DNA from: Lentzea californiensis
Lineage (GTDB): Bacteria > Actinomycetota > Actinomycetes > Mycobacteriales > Pseudonocardiaceae
DNA length: 64,000 bases
NCBI RefSeq assembly: GCF_024648825.1
Contig: NZ_JANBBE010000002.1
Coordinates: 496,001 to 560,000, forward strand
Direction of reading: 5' to 3'
Each line of letters starts with the position of its first letter. The first letter of the stretch is position 1. The notes beneath the pieces were generated by a model. That model searched no databases, was not told where the DNA came from, and was given only the letters and a program-made list of their open reading frames with translations. Made by a program: the position numbers and the translations under genes. Positions 17,669-25,666 of this stretch are shown one piece after another.

Positions 17669-17713
17669 CCGCGATCCCGGCGAACGACGGTAACCGTGTC
17701 GCCGGGATCGCGG
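17669..17713 (-). promoter_or_regulatory. 15-bp perfect inverted repeat in the NACHT leader, overlapping its ribosome binding site
   Basis: Bases 17669-17683 and 17699-17713 are perfect complements (arm CCGCGATCCCGGCGA) around a 15-nt loop, which itself contains the palindrome CGGTAACCG. In the mRNA the 3' arm ends in the first two G of the GGAGG that serves the NACHT start. No U-run follows, so it is not a standard terminator. It could be an operator or an RNA hairpin that limits ribosome access. Confidence 0.7.
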
Positions 17714-17792
17714 AAGGGAATCCGATCAGGCTTAACTCACACGCGAACCAACCGCCTGTGCCGCCTCAAGAGCCCACTCTCAGTAGGTCCTG

Positions 17793-17987
17793 TCACTGCT
17801 GTTGCTGGCCGCCGAAGTTCCGAAGGCCTTCCTTGAGCTTGTCCTCGCCCTTGTCGATGTGCTCGCTGTGCTTGCCGCCGGTCTTGTCGTCGGCGAACTG
17901 ACCCGCGCGCTCGACACCGTCGTCGACCTTGTCACCGTGCTGGCCCACGAGGTCCTTGGCCTTGTTCTTCAACTCGTCGAATCCCAT
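17793..17987 (-). CDS. MT0933/Rv0909-like small antitoxin-type protein
   Basis: A 64-residue, highly charged helical protein. MGFDELKNKAKDLVG, then HGDKVDDGVERAGQFADDKT and a lysine/glutamate-rich tail, match the actinobacterial MT0933-like antitoxin family. Related forms occur beside Rv0910-like toxins and also alone as CsbD-like stress proteins. No toxin gene is next to it, so orphan status or a general stress role is likely. A good ribosome binding site (GGGAGG) sits 9 bases upstream, in the loop of a small hairpin. It lies upstream of, and on the same strand as, the NACHT gene, separated by 132 bp. Confidence 0.75.
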   Translation of the reverse strand: MGFDELKNKAKDLVGQHGDKVDDGVERAGQFADDKTGGKHSEHIDKGEDKLKEGLRNFGGQQQQ

Positions 17988-17989
17988 GA

Positions 17990-18010
17990 CTGCATTACCT
18001 CCCTATGCAG
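17990..18010 (-). promoter_or_regulatory. Small hairpin exposing the ribosome binding site of the antitoxin-like gene
   Basis: CTGCAT (17990-17995) and ATGCAG (18005-18010) pair as a 6-bp stem with the complement of GGGAGG in the 9-nt loop. In the mRNA the ribosome binding site is therefore presented in a loop just before the ATG. It may also be a chance repeat. Confidence 0.3.
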
Positions 18011-18135
18011 TTCGGGTACCCGGTCCCGGATCCGATACACGTCGCTGGATCGAGTGAAGCGCCGCGACTGGCTCGACCAGGCCCTGTGATCCGTTAAACC
18101 TTGCCCGCCCACCCCGGCTCCACTAGGAAACGCGC

Positions 18136-18831
18136 ATGAGGCGAATCGCAGCTGGACTGGCAGTGGCGGCGCTGGCCGTTGGTTTCATCACGACGGGCAC
18201 CGCGTCCGCCGAGGTTCAGCCGGCCCGGCCCGACTGCGGCTACACCGCGACCCCGGAGGAACCGGCCGCGCGTCCGGTGTCGATCCCGCACGACCCGTGG
18301 TTCACCAAGGGCAAGGTCCTGGTCAAGGTGAAGACGAACCAGGGCGACATCCCGCTCCTGCTCGACCGCTCCAAGGCCGCGTGCACCGCGCACAGCTTCA
18401 TCCACCTGGCGCACCGCGGTTTCTACAACCAGACCGAGTGCCACCGCCTCACCGCGTACCCGACGCTGAAGGTGCTGCAGTGCGGTGACCCGTCCAACAC
18501 GGGTGAGGGCGGCCCGGGCTACAAGTACAAGGACGAGCTGCCGACCGATCTGCAGCCCGCGCCGAACGACCCGACCGGACAGCGCCGCATCTACCCGCGC
18601 GGCACGCTCGCCATGGCGAACGCCGGACCGGACACGAACGGCTCGCAGTTCTTCCTCGTGCAGTCGGACTCGATCCTGCGCCCCAACTACACCGTGTTCG
18701 GCCAGATCCTGCCCGAGGGCCTGAAGACCCTGGACAAGATCGCGGCCGGCGGCATCGCGGGGGAGAACCCGCTCGACGGCCGGCCGAACGTCAAGTCGGA
18801 GCTGAAGTGGGTGCTTCCCCTCGGGCTCTGA
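18136..18831 (+). CDS. Secreted peptidyl-prolyl cis-trans isomerase (cyclophilin)
   Basis: A 231-residue cyclophilin-type isomerase with a Sec signal peptide (MRRIAAGLAVAALAVGFITT, cleavage after ASA near residue 25). The domain starts at VLVKVKTNQGDIPLLLD. It carries the HRL element of the active-site strand (YNQTECHRLTAYPTLKVLQCGD) and the conserved MANAGPDTNGSQFFLVQ segment. The usual catalytic FHR appears here as CHR, and the cysteines suggest a disulfide in the exported protein. It would help fold proteins outside the cell. It stands alone, convergent with a TetR gene. Confidence 0.88.
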   Translation: MRRIAAGLAVAALAVGFITTGTASAEVQPARPDCGYTATPEEPAARPVSIPHDPWFTKGKVLVKVKTNQGDIPLLLDRSKAACTAHSFIHLAHRGFYNQTECHRLTAYPTLKVLQCGDPSNTGEGGPGYKYKDELPTDLQPAPNDPTGQRRIYPRGTLAMANAGPDTNGSQFFLVQSDSILRPNYTVFGQILPEGLKTLDKIAAGGIAGENPLDGRPNVKSELKWVLPLGL

Positions 18832-18936
18832 CCGAGGGATTCAATGCTGCCCTCAGCCGCTCAGGGGCGGTCTGCTGGCCGAAATCGGACCATAGGCGCA
18901 AAGCCCGGATGGATCGCCGACCTCATCGAGGAAGCC

Positions 18937-19536
18937 TCACGCGTCTGAGCGCGCCCAGCCCTTCAACGCACCGTAGAACGCGTCCGAGAGCCGCCGGACC
19001 ACCTGTTCGTCAGGTACTCCGGCGGTTTTCGTCAGGTCGAGGATCTCCCGCGGGTCGAACAACGCGTGGTGCAGGAACCGCGCCACGTTCAGCAGGGCGT
19101 CCGGGAGCGCCAGGTCGATCAGCACGCCGCGCAACGCCTGGTCCCACGCGCTGCACGTCAACGCCGCCACCTCCTCGGCGTTGTGCATCCGTTCCAGAAT
19201 CCCGCGCTGCGACGAGAACCGCACTATCACCGGGCCGTGCACGTTCTGCAGCTTCACCCACCGTGCGGCTTGGTGCTCGAACAGTTCTTTGCCGGTCTTG
19301 CGAGACCGTTCGCCGTGTTCGGCCAACGACGCTATGACGTCTTCGTGATAGGCCACCACGAGCGCTTCCACGGAGGGAAAGTGCCGATACGCCGTCGCTT
19401 GCGAAAGCGCGGCCTTGCGCGCGATCGACTGCATCGTCGCCGTTGCTGGTTCAGCCCGCAGGACGTGCGTCGCGGCGTCCAGCAATCGCTTGCGGTTGCG
19501 ACGCGCGTCACTGCGGCTGTTTGTCTCCTCCGGCAG
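18937..19536 (-). CDS. TetR-family transcriptional regulator
   Basis: A TetR regulator with the helix-turn-helix SIARKAALSQATAYRHFPS and a ligand-binding C-terminal domain. The reading frame is open far upstream but has no ATG or GTG. A TTG at 19485 would cut helix 1. A CTG at 19536, four bases after a strong GGGAGGA, gives about 199 residues beginning MLPEETNSRSDARRNRKRLL, which fits TetR N-termini well. I therefore extend to that CTG, with some doubt. The gene precedes the glutaryl-CoA dehydrogenase operon's end and has no clear target; its operator is not obvious. Confidence 0.82.
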   Translation of the reverse strand: MPEETNSRSDARRNRKRLLDAATHVLRAEPATATMQSIARKAALSQATAYRHFPSVEALVVAYHEDVIASLAEHGERSRKTGKELFEHQAARWVKLQNVHGPVIVRFSSQRGILERMHNAEEVAALTCSAWDQALRGVLIDLALPDALLNVARFLHHALFDPREILDLTKTAGVPDEQVVRRLSDAFYGALKGWARSDA

Positions 19537-19588
19537 AACGTCCTCCCACCCGCGAACCCCGTTGCGGAGTGCAGGATAGGGCGAACGA

Positions 19589-20749
19589 TCAACGGAAAGC
19601 GGCGATTCCGGTCAACGCGTGGCCGATGGATAGCAGGTGGATGTCGGAAGTGCCCTCATAAGTCAGTACGGATTCCAGGTTGTTGGCGTGACGCAAGGGC
19701 GAGTACTCGAGCGAGATGCCGTTCGCGCCGAGGATGGTCCGGCTTTCCCGGGCGATCGCGATGGCCGCCTCGACGTTGTTGTACTTGCCGACGCTGATCT
19801 GCTCGGGCTTGAGCGTGCCGGCCTCCTTGAGCCGCGCGAGGTGCAACGCCAGCAACATCGAGTTGCTGACCTGCACCGTCATGCTCGCGAGCTTGCGCTG
19901 GGTGAGTTGGAACGAGGCGATCAGCTGGTCGAACTGGATGCGCGTGCCGGAGTAGTCGAGCGCCGCCTGCAACGAATCCCGCGCGGCACCGACAGCACCG
20001 AACACGATCCCGAACCGCGCCTCGTTCAGACACGTGAGCGGTGCGCGCAAGGAAGTCGCGAGCGGCAGCCGGGCACTTTCCGGCAACCGCACCTCCTCCA
20101 GGACCAACTCGGAAGTGACGGATGCTCGCATCGACAGCTTCTGCTTGATGTCACGGGTTGAGAATCCGGGCGTCCCGCGGGGAACGAGGAATCCCCGAAT
20201 TCCCTCCTCGGTCCGCGCCCACACCGTCGCCACGTCGGCGAGGCCACCGTTGGTGATCCACGTCTTGGTGCCGTTCAGCACCCAGTCCGCGCCGTCGCGC
20301 ACGGCCCGTGTGCGCATGCCGGACGGGTTCGAGCCGAAGTCCGGCTCGGTCAGCCCGAAGCACCCGATCGCCTCACCGGCGGCCAGCCGCGGCAGCCACT
20401 CCTGCTTCTGCTCCTCCGACCCGTACTTCCAGATCGAGTACATCGACAGCGAACCCTGCACGGACACGAAGCTGCGGATGCCGCTGTCGACGGCCTCCAG
20501 TTCCAGACACGCGAGCCCGTACGCGAGCGCGGACGTCCCCGCGCACCCGTACCCCTCCAGGTGCATGCCCAGCACACCGAGCTTGCCCAGTTCCCGCGCC
20601 AGCTCGCGCGGCAGGATGCCCGCCTCGAACCACGAGGCGATGTGCGGCCGGACGTGGTCGGTCAGGTAGGCCGCGACGGTGGCCTGGATGTCGCGCTCCT
20701 CGTCGCCCAGCAACGACGGGATGTCCAGCAGCTCCAACGGGTCCTGCAC
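19589..20749 (-). CDS. gcdH: Glutaryl-CoA dehydrogenase-type acyl-CoA dehydrogenase
   Basis: A 386-residue flavoprotein that closely follows glutaryl-CoA dehydrogenase. It has GYGCAGTSALAYGLACLELE, then VDSGIRS with the Arg92-Ser93 pair that binds the glutaryl carboxylate. FAD-binding GCFGLTEPDFGSNPSGM is present, and the C-terminal TYEGTSDIHLL holds the catalytic base Glu365. The enzyme oxidises and decarboxylates glutaryl-CoA to crotonyl-CoA in lysine, tryptophan and glutarate catabolism. It is the last gene of a five-gene operon, one base after the CoA-transferase stop, which would supply its substrate. Start is GTG. Recognition is from known GCDH motifs; a non-decarboxylating relative cannot be excluded. 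Confidence 0.85.
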   Translation of the reverse strand: MQDPLELLDIPSLLGDEERDIQATVAAYLTDHVRPHIASWFEAGILPRELARELGKLGVLGMHLEGYGCAGTSALAYGLACLELEAVDSGIRSFVSVQGSLSMYSIWKYGSEEQKQEWLPRLAAGEAIGCFGLTEPDFGSNPSGMRTRAVRDGADWVLNGTKTWITNGGLADVATVWARTEEGIRGFLVPRGTPGFSTRDIKQKLSMRASVTSELVLEEVRLPESARLPLATSLRAPLTCLNEARFGIVFGAVGAARDSLQAALDYSGTRIQFDQLIASFQLTQRKLASMTVQVSNSMLLALHLARLKEAGTLKPEQISVGKYNNVEAAIAIARESRTILGANGISLEYSPLRHANNLESVLTYEGTSDIHLLSIGHALTGIAAFR

Positions 20750-20750
20750 G

Positions 20751-21836
20751 TCACTGCTCCAGTTTCGGCGGGCGCAGCCGGTAGGTCACCGGCGTGCGCG
20801 ACAGGCGGATGGGGTTCGCGACGAGCGTCATGCCGTCGATCGTCGCGGTGGGGCCGAGATCCAGCGACTCCGCCAGCGCGAACGCGCGCGCGACGTCGTT
20901 GACGGGACCACACGGCACACCCAGCGGCGTCAGCGTCTCGAACCAGTGCTGCGCCGGGCGCGTCCGCAGCCTCGCCGCGAGCACCTCGAACAGCTCGTCC
21001 ACGTTCTCCACGCGATCGGAGTTCGTGACGAACCGCGGGTCCGTGGCCAGCTCGGGCACGTCCAGCACCGAGCACAGCCGGCGGAACTGCCGGTCGTTGC
21101 CGACCGCGAGCACGATCGGCTGGTCGACCGTCGGGAACACCTCGTACGGCGCGATCGACGGGTGCCGGTTGCCCATCGGCTTCGGCACCGACCCGGCCAG
21201 CGTGAAGCCCGCGCTCTGGTTCACCATGCTCGACAACAACACCGTCAGCAGGTCGAGCTCGACGAGCTGGCCCAGCCCCGTCGCCTCCCGGTGCCGCAAC
21301 GCCGCCAGGATGCCGACGCAGGCGTGCAGCCCGGTCAGCACGTCGACCAGCGCCACACCGGTCTTCACCGGCTCGTACGGCCCAGGTCCGGTCACGCTCA
21401 TCAACCCGCCCACGGCCTGCACGAGCAGGTCGTAGCCGGGCAGGTCCGCGCCCTTGCCCGAGCCGAACCCCGAGATCGAGCAGTAGACCAGGTCGTCCCG
21501 CCCGAGCGACTCGTAGTCGAGCCCGAACTTCTTCATCGTGCCCGGCTTGAAGTTCTCGACCACGACGTCCGCCCGCGCGATCAGCTCGCGCGCCGCCTCC
21601 CGGCCCGCCGCGGTCGACAGGTCGATCTGCACCGACGTCTTGTTCCTGTTGACGGACAGGAAGTACGTCGCCTCGTCCTCGTAGTGCGGCGGGCCCCACG
21701 TGCGGGTCTCGTCGCCCCTGCCGGGCTGCTCGACCTTGACCACCTCGGCACCGAGGTCGCCCAGCACCATCGTCGCGTACGGCGCCGCCAGCACCCGGCT
21801 GAAGTCCGCGATCACCACGCCTTCGAGGGAGCTCAT
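20751..21836 (-). CDS. CaiB/BaiF-family CoA-transferase, probably glutarate CoA-transferase
   Basis: A 361-residue class III CoA-transferase. The N-terminus MSSLEGVVIADFSRVLAAPY and VKVEQPGRGDETRTWGP are the usual family opening. The catalytic Asp is expected in the GYDLLVQAVGGLMSVTG segment (about residue 140). The C-terminal YEVFPTVDQPIVLAVGNDRQF region is also typical. Beside gcdH the likely reaction is transfer of CoA from succinyl-CoA to glutarate, as in the Pseudomonas gcdH-gcdG pair. The ATG at 21836 overlaps the upstream dehydrogenase stop as ATGA, so the two are translationally coupled. Confidence 0.85.
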   Translation of the reverse strand: MSSLEGVVIADFSRVLAAPYATMVLGDLGAEVVKVEQPGRGDETRTWGPPHYEDEATYFLSVNRNKTSVQIDLSTAAGREAARELIARADVVVENFKPGTMKKFGLDYESLGRDDLVYCSISGFGSGKGADLPGYDLLVQAVGGLMSVTGPGPYEPVKTGVALVDVLTGLHACVGILAALRHREATGLGQLVELDLLTVLLSSMVNQSAGFTLAGSVPKPMGNRHPSIAPYEVFPTVDQPIVLAVGNDRQFRRLCSVLDVPELATDPRFVTNSDRVENVDELFEVLAARLRTRPAQHWFETLTPLGVPCGPVNDVARAFALAESLDLGPTATIDGMTLVANPIRLSRTPVTYRLRPPKLEQ

Positions 21837-22963
21837 GCGACCCGCCCCCGCAGCTTCATCGCGGCCAGCACGCGTTCCTGCGCCAGCTCGCGCGCCGCCA
21901 CATGTGTCGTGGTGCCACGACTTCGTGCCTCGGCGATGATGGTCACCGCGTTCGCCCTCAGCTTCGAGGACACGGCTTGCAGCACCGTCGCGGGATCCAC
22001 CGGGAACGGTGAGTACCGCGCGTCCATGCCGAACGCCGCCGCGACCACGCCGCCGGCGTTCGCGATGAAGTCCGGCACGACCGTGATCCCGCGCGCGGCG
22101 AGAACCTCTTGTGCCGCAGCGGAAGTCGGCAGGTTCGCACCCTCGACCACCAGTATGGTGTCGAGCTCGCCCGCCAGGTCCGCGTCGATCACGTCCTGCA
22201 GAGCGGCCGGCACCAGCACGTCGCACGGCACCCGGAGCTCGGCACCGAGCGCGCGGACGGCGCCGTACTCCTTGACCGCGAGGTCACCGAATTCGCCTCG
22301 CAGCTTCAGCAGCCGTGCGACGTCCAGGCCGCCGGCATCCACCAACGCCCCGTGCACCGATGACACGGCGACGACGACAGCGCCCAGTTCGGCGAACCGC
22401 TTCGCCGCCGCGGCGCCCACCGCACCGAAACCCTGAATCGCCACGCGTTTTCCGCGCAGCGCCACCAACTCGTCCGCCACCTCGGCCACGCCGTACCCGG
22501 TGACGCCCAGCTCGTCGTACGGAAGACCGCCGAGTTGAGCCGGTGCGCCCATCATAGCGCCGCGGTCCGACAGTTCGTCCTGGACGATCGCGGCGTCCCG
22601 TTCCGTGAGGCCCATGTCGAGCCCGAGCACGTACTCGCGCGGCACCTCGTTGGAGAGCTTGCGCGCGAACGCCCGCAGCGCCGCTTCCTTGCCGGGAGAA
22701 GAAGGATCGAACACGATCCCCGCCTTGGCACCGCCGAAGAACAGGTCGGCGCCGGCCCACTTCCACGTCATCACGCGCGCGAGACGGGCGATCTCCGCGA
22801 CCGTCACGTGCGGGCTCATCCGGGTGCCGCCCTTGCCCATGCCGCGCGCGGTGTTGTCGATGACGAGCACACCTTTCATGCCGGTGCGCCGGTCGGACAC
22901 GCAGACGACCTTCTCCGGCCCCCACTCGTCCATGAGCTCGAGAACGTCCATCACATTCCTCAC
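21833..22963 (-). CDS. Glu/Leu/Phe/Val-type amino-acid dehydrogenase
   Basis: A 376-residue NAD(P)-dependent amino-acid dehydrogenase. The substrate-binding half has GMGKGGTRMSPHVTVAEIARLARVMTWK, with the catalytic-region K in LFFGGAKAGIVFDP. The Rossmann half has VAIQGFGAVGAAAAKRFAELGA, and the VVEGANLPTSAAA and IANAGGVVAA segments close the cleft. It deaminates an L-amino acid to the 2-oxo acid and ammonia. In this operon 2-aminoadipate is a reasonable substrate, but glutamate or a branched amino acid is equally possible from sequence. The GTG start overlaps the FAD-oxidoreductase stop (GTGA). Confidence 0.88.
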   Translation of the reverse strand: MRNVMDVLELMDEWGPEKVVCVSDRRTGMKGVLVIDNTARGMGKGGTRMSPHVTVAEIARLARVMTWKWAGADLFFGGAKAGIVFDPSSPGKEAALRAFARKLSNEVPREYVLGLDMGLTERDAAIVQDELSDRGAMMGAPAQLGGLPYDELGVTGYGVAEVADELVALRGKRVAIQGFGAVGAAAAKRFAELGAVVVAVSSVHGALVDAGGLDVARLLKLRGEFGDLAVKEYGAVRALGAELRVPCDVLVPAALQDVIDADLAGELDTILVVEGANLPTSAAAQEVLAARGITVVPDFIANAGGVVAAAFGMDARYSPFPVDPATVLQAVSSKLRANAVTIIAEARSRGTTTHVAARELAQERVLAAMKLRGRVA

Positions 22964-24120
22964 ACGCAGTTGAGTTCCGGCCGTGCCCGGTCGGCGGCGA
23001 ACCTGGAGGCGTCCAAACTGGACACGTCGACGAAGGGCTCGCGGCCGAGCACGAGGTCGCGCACGACCTCACCGACCGCGGGTCCCTGCAGGAACCCGTG
23101 CCCCGAGAAGCCCGTGGCGTAGAAGAACCCGCCCACCGAGCCGATCAGCGCGTTGTGGTCCGGCGTCACCTCGTACAGCCCGGCCCACCCGTCGCGCACG
23201 CCCACGTCCAGCAGCCTCGGCGCACGCCTGCCGATCGCCTCGGTGAGGCGGGGCAGCCACGCGTCGGACATGTCCAGCTTGAAACCCGGTGTCTCGTCGG
23301 GGTCGGACATGCCGAACAGCAACCCCTGGCCCTCGCGGTGGAAGTAGAGGGTGCTGCCGAAGTCGATGGTGAAGGGAGTCACCCGATCGTGTAGCTCCGG
23401 CATGGGTTCGGTGAACATGATCTGCCGCCGCAGGGGAGAAACGGGCAGGTCAACGCCCACCATCTCGCCGATCTCCCGCGACCAGGCACCCGCGGCACAG
23501 ATCAGAGTTCGCGCCGAAACCGTCCCGCGGTCGGTTTCGACGCGAAAACTGTCGGACCCCGTCCCTACGATCGATCTCACGGTTGTTCTGGTGTGGAAGC
23601 GGACACCGGACCGGCGGGCCGCGGTGGCGTAGCCCAGTACGACGGACTCAGGCGTGCAGTGTCCGTCGTCGGGCGAGTAGGTCGCCGCGAGCAGGCCGTC
23701 CGTTTCGATCAGCGGCGAGATCCGCCGGGCCTCCTCGACAGTCAGCATGCGACTGCGCACGCCGAGGGAGTTCTGGAGATCGACGTTGCGCTCGAACGCC
23801 GTGACGTGTTCCCGAGAGGAAAGGAGGAACAGGTAGCCGACCTGGTGCAGATCGATCTCCTGCCCGGGGCGCTGCGGAAAGCGCTGGAACAGTTCGATGG
23901 ATCGAGCTCCGAGCCTGATGTTCAGTTCGTCGGAGAACTGGGCGCGCACTCCACCCGCTGCCTTGCAGGTGGAGCCGGACCCCAGGTCATCCCTCTCCAC
24001 GACCACGACGTCCCGGACTCCTGCCTCGGCGAGGTGGAAGGCGATGGATGTGCCCATCACCCCGCCGCCGATGACGACGACCTCTGCTCGAGCGGGCAGC
24101 TCAGGCGAGGCGGAAGTCAA
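22960..24120 (-). CDS. FAD-dependent amino-acid oxidase/dehydrogenase (DAO, sarcosine oxidase beta-like)
   Basis: A 386-residue flavoprotein with the DAO fold. The Rossmann motif VVVIGGGVMGTSIAFHLAEAG is at residues 13-33, then a GSGSTCKAAGGVRAQF segment near the flavin, and a C-terminal GFFYATGFSGHGFLQGPAVG. Relatives include sarcosine oxidase beta, L-proline dehydrogenase and L-pipecolate oxidase. Next to an aldehyde dehydrogenase of the piperideine-6-carboxylate type, oxidation of pipecolate or a lysine derivative is plausible. The only usable start is a TTG 20 bp inside the upstream gene, so translation is probably coupled; GAGG lies 7 bases before it. Confidence 0.85.
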   Translation of the reverse strand: MTSASPELPARAEVVVIGGGVMGTSIAFHLAEAGVRDVVVVERDDLGSGSTCKAAGGVRAQFSDELNIRLGARSIELFQRFPQRPGQEIDLHQVGYLFLLSSREHVTAFERNVDLQNSLGVRSRMLTVEEARRISPLIETDGLLAATYSPDDGHCTPESVVLGYATAARRSGVRFHTRTTVRSIVGTGSDSFRVETDRGTVSARTLICAAGAWSREIGEMVGVDLPVSPLRRQIMFTEPMPELHDRVTPFTIDFGSTLYFHREGQGLLFGMSDPDETPGFKLDMSDAWLPRLTEAIGRRAPRLLDVGVRDGWAGLYEVTPDHNALIGSVGGFFYATGFSGHGFLQGPAVGEVVRDLVLGREPFVDVSSLDASRFAADRARPELNCV

Positions 24121-25585
24121 GGTTCGCCTCGATCGCGAGAGTGTCCATCTGCGCCTTCTGCAGCTTCCCGGAGTAGTCCCAGTTCATGGACTGCCAGCGG
24201 GTGAACTGGTCGAGCACCCACACGCCCGACTGCCGGGAGCCGTTGCCGCTCTTGCCGTTGCCGCCGAACGGCAGGTGCGCCTCGGCCCCGGACGTCGAGT
24301 TGTTGACGCTGACCATTCCGGCGGAGATGCCGGCGCGGAACCGGAAGGCCTTGTTCGGGTCCGTGGTGTAGATCGAGCAGGAGAGGCCGTAGCCGGGCTT
24401 GTTGCCGAGCTCGATCGCCTCGTCCAGGTCCGAGTACCTCATGACGCCGACGAGCGGGCCGAACGTCTCCTGCAGGAACAGTTCGTCGTCGTCGCGCACA
24501 CCGGAAACGATTGCGGGGTGGTAGAAGAAGCCGTTCTCACCAGTGAATCCGTCGCGGGGACTGGTGGCCGAGATGCGGCCGGTCGGGCCGTGCACCGTGT
24601 GGTGCTCGCCGATCCAGCCGAGATACTTCTCGTACGCCAGCGCGAACTTCTCGTCCAGCAGCGGTCCATAGAGGACATCGCCCGTCGGGTCGCCCACGGT
24701 GGCGCCGGCGGCGGCCTCGACGAACCGGGTCAGGAACTCGTCGTACACCGACTCGTGCACGATCGCCGTGCCGAGCGAGGTGCAGCGCTGGCCCGCGGAA
24801 CCGAAGCCGGCGAACAAGGCGCCCTGCACGGCCAGGTCGAGGTCCGCGTCCTCGGTGACGACCATCGGGTTCTTGCCGCCCAGCTCCAGGCACGGCGTCT
24901 GGAGGTGGCGTCCGCACAGCTCGCCGATGCGCACACCGATCTCGCTGGACCCGGTGAAGCCGACCTTGTCGACGAGACCCTGCTGCAGCGACTGCTCGAG
25001 TCCGTCGAACGTCTCCGAGCCCTCGGCGAAGACGATCTCGAACACGCCGGCCGGGATGCCGGCGGCCTGGAACACGTCGTAGAAGGCCTGGGCCGACGCG
25101 GCGGAGTACTCGGCGGGCTTCCAGACGACCGAGTTGCCGCACAGCAGGGCCGGGATGATGTACCAGGACGGCACGGCGACCGGGAAGTTGCCGGCGGTGA
25201 TGATCGCCGCGACGCCGACCGGGTTGCGGAAGGTGAAGAGCTGCTTGTCCGCCATCTCCGAGGGAACCGTCTGCCCGTAGAGGCGCCTGCCCTCGCCGAG
25301 GAAGAAATTCGCGGTGTCGACGATCTCCTGCACCTCGCCGCGGGCCTCCGCGATCGGCTTGCCGATCTCGCGGGTCACGAGCTGGGAGAGGGGTTCGAAG
25401 TTCGCCTCGACCAGGCGGCCGATGTTGCCGATGACCTGGCCGCGCACGGGCGCGGGTACGCGTGCCCACGCGCGCTGTGCGGCCTTGGCCCGCTGGGCGG
25501 CGTCGACGAAGTCGCGGCTGGTCCCGAGCTCGATCTCGGCGACCACGTCGGAGGTGTTCGACGGGTTCGTGGAGATGTAGGGCAT
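24101..25585 (-). CDS. Aldehyde dehydrogenase, probably piperideine-6-carboxylate / aminoadipate-semialdehyde dehydrogenase
   Basis: A 494-residue NAD-dependent aldehyde dehydrogenase with all catalytic parts: AGNFPVAVPSW (Asn133), KPAEY (Lys156), ELGGKNP (Glu234) and the nucleophile in GQRCTS (Cys268). The GQRCTSLGTAIVHESVYDEF stretch resembles ALDH7/Pcd enzymes, which oxidise aminoadipate semialdehyde to 2-aminoadipate in lysine breakdown. The length also matches what I recall for the mycobacterial Pcd. Glutarate semialdehyde is an alternative substrate. It is the first gene of the operon, starting 81 bp from the divergent lysR; a longer reading frame upstream runs over lysR and is not coding. 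Confidence 0.82.
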   Translation of the reverse strand: MPYISTNPSNTSDVVAEIELGTSRDFVDAAQRAKAAQRAWARVPAPVRGQVIGNIGRLVEANFEPLSQLVTREIGKPIAEARGEVQEIVDTANFFLGEGRRLYGQTVPSEMADKQLFTFRNPVGVAAIITAGNFPVAVPSWYIIPALLCGNSVVWKPAEYSAASAQAFYDVFQAAGIPAGVFEIVFAEGSETFDGLEQSLQQGLVDKVGFTGSSEIGVRIGELCGRHLQTPCLELGGKNPMVVTEDADLDLAVQGALFAGFGSAGQRCTSLGTAIVHESVYDEFLTRFVEAAAGATVGDPTGDVLYGPLLDEKFALAYEKYLGWIGEHHTVHGPTGRISATSPRDGFTGENGFFYHPAIVSGVRDDDELFLQETFGPLVGVMRYSDLDEAIELGNKPGYGLSCSIYTTDPNKAFRFRAGISAGMVSVNNSTSGAEAHLPFGGNGKSGNGSRQSGVWVLDQFTRWQSMNWDYSGKLQKAQMDTLAIEANLDFRLA

Positions 25586-25616
25586 GCATCCACCCTGGTA
25601 GGTGGGTCGTGGATGC
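25586..25616. promoter_or_regulatory. 8-bp inverted repeat in the lysR/aldehyde dehydrogenase divergent region
   Basis: GCATCCAC (25586-25593) and GTGGATGC (25609-25616) are perfect complements 15 bp apart, with an inner CCACC/GGTGG pair. The repeat touches the start of the aldehyde dehydrogenase gene, so it could be an operator or a leader hairpin for the operon. Confidence 0.4.
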
Positions 25617-25620
25617 GCCA

Positions 25621-25641
25621 GAGGTTGCAGAATGAAACCTC
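25621..25641 (+). promoter_or_regulatory. Likely LysR binding box (T-N11-A)
   Basis: GAGGTT (25621-25626) and AACCTC (25636-25641) form an inverted repeat around 9 bases. It includes the T-N11-A pattern (T25625, A25637) expected of LysR-type regulators. It lies midway between the divergent lysR and catabolic operon starts, where a LysR activator normally binds. Confidence 0.6.
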
Positions 25642-25666
25642 GCGACGTCGAGCATAAGCTGGCCTG

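Noticed and set aside
17793..17987. Complete toxin-antitoxin module around the MT0933-like gene
   Set aside because: No toxin-like ORF of the Rv0910/START type or any other toxin family is adjacent; only the antitoxin-like gene is present.
18832..18936. Terminator between the cyclophilin and the TetR gene
   Set aside because: Only a short imperfect CCCT/AGGG stem is visible, with no T-run on either side.
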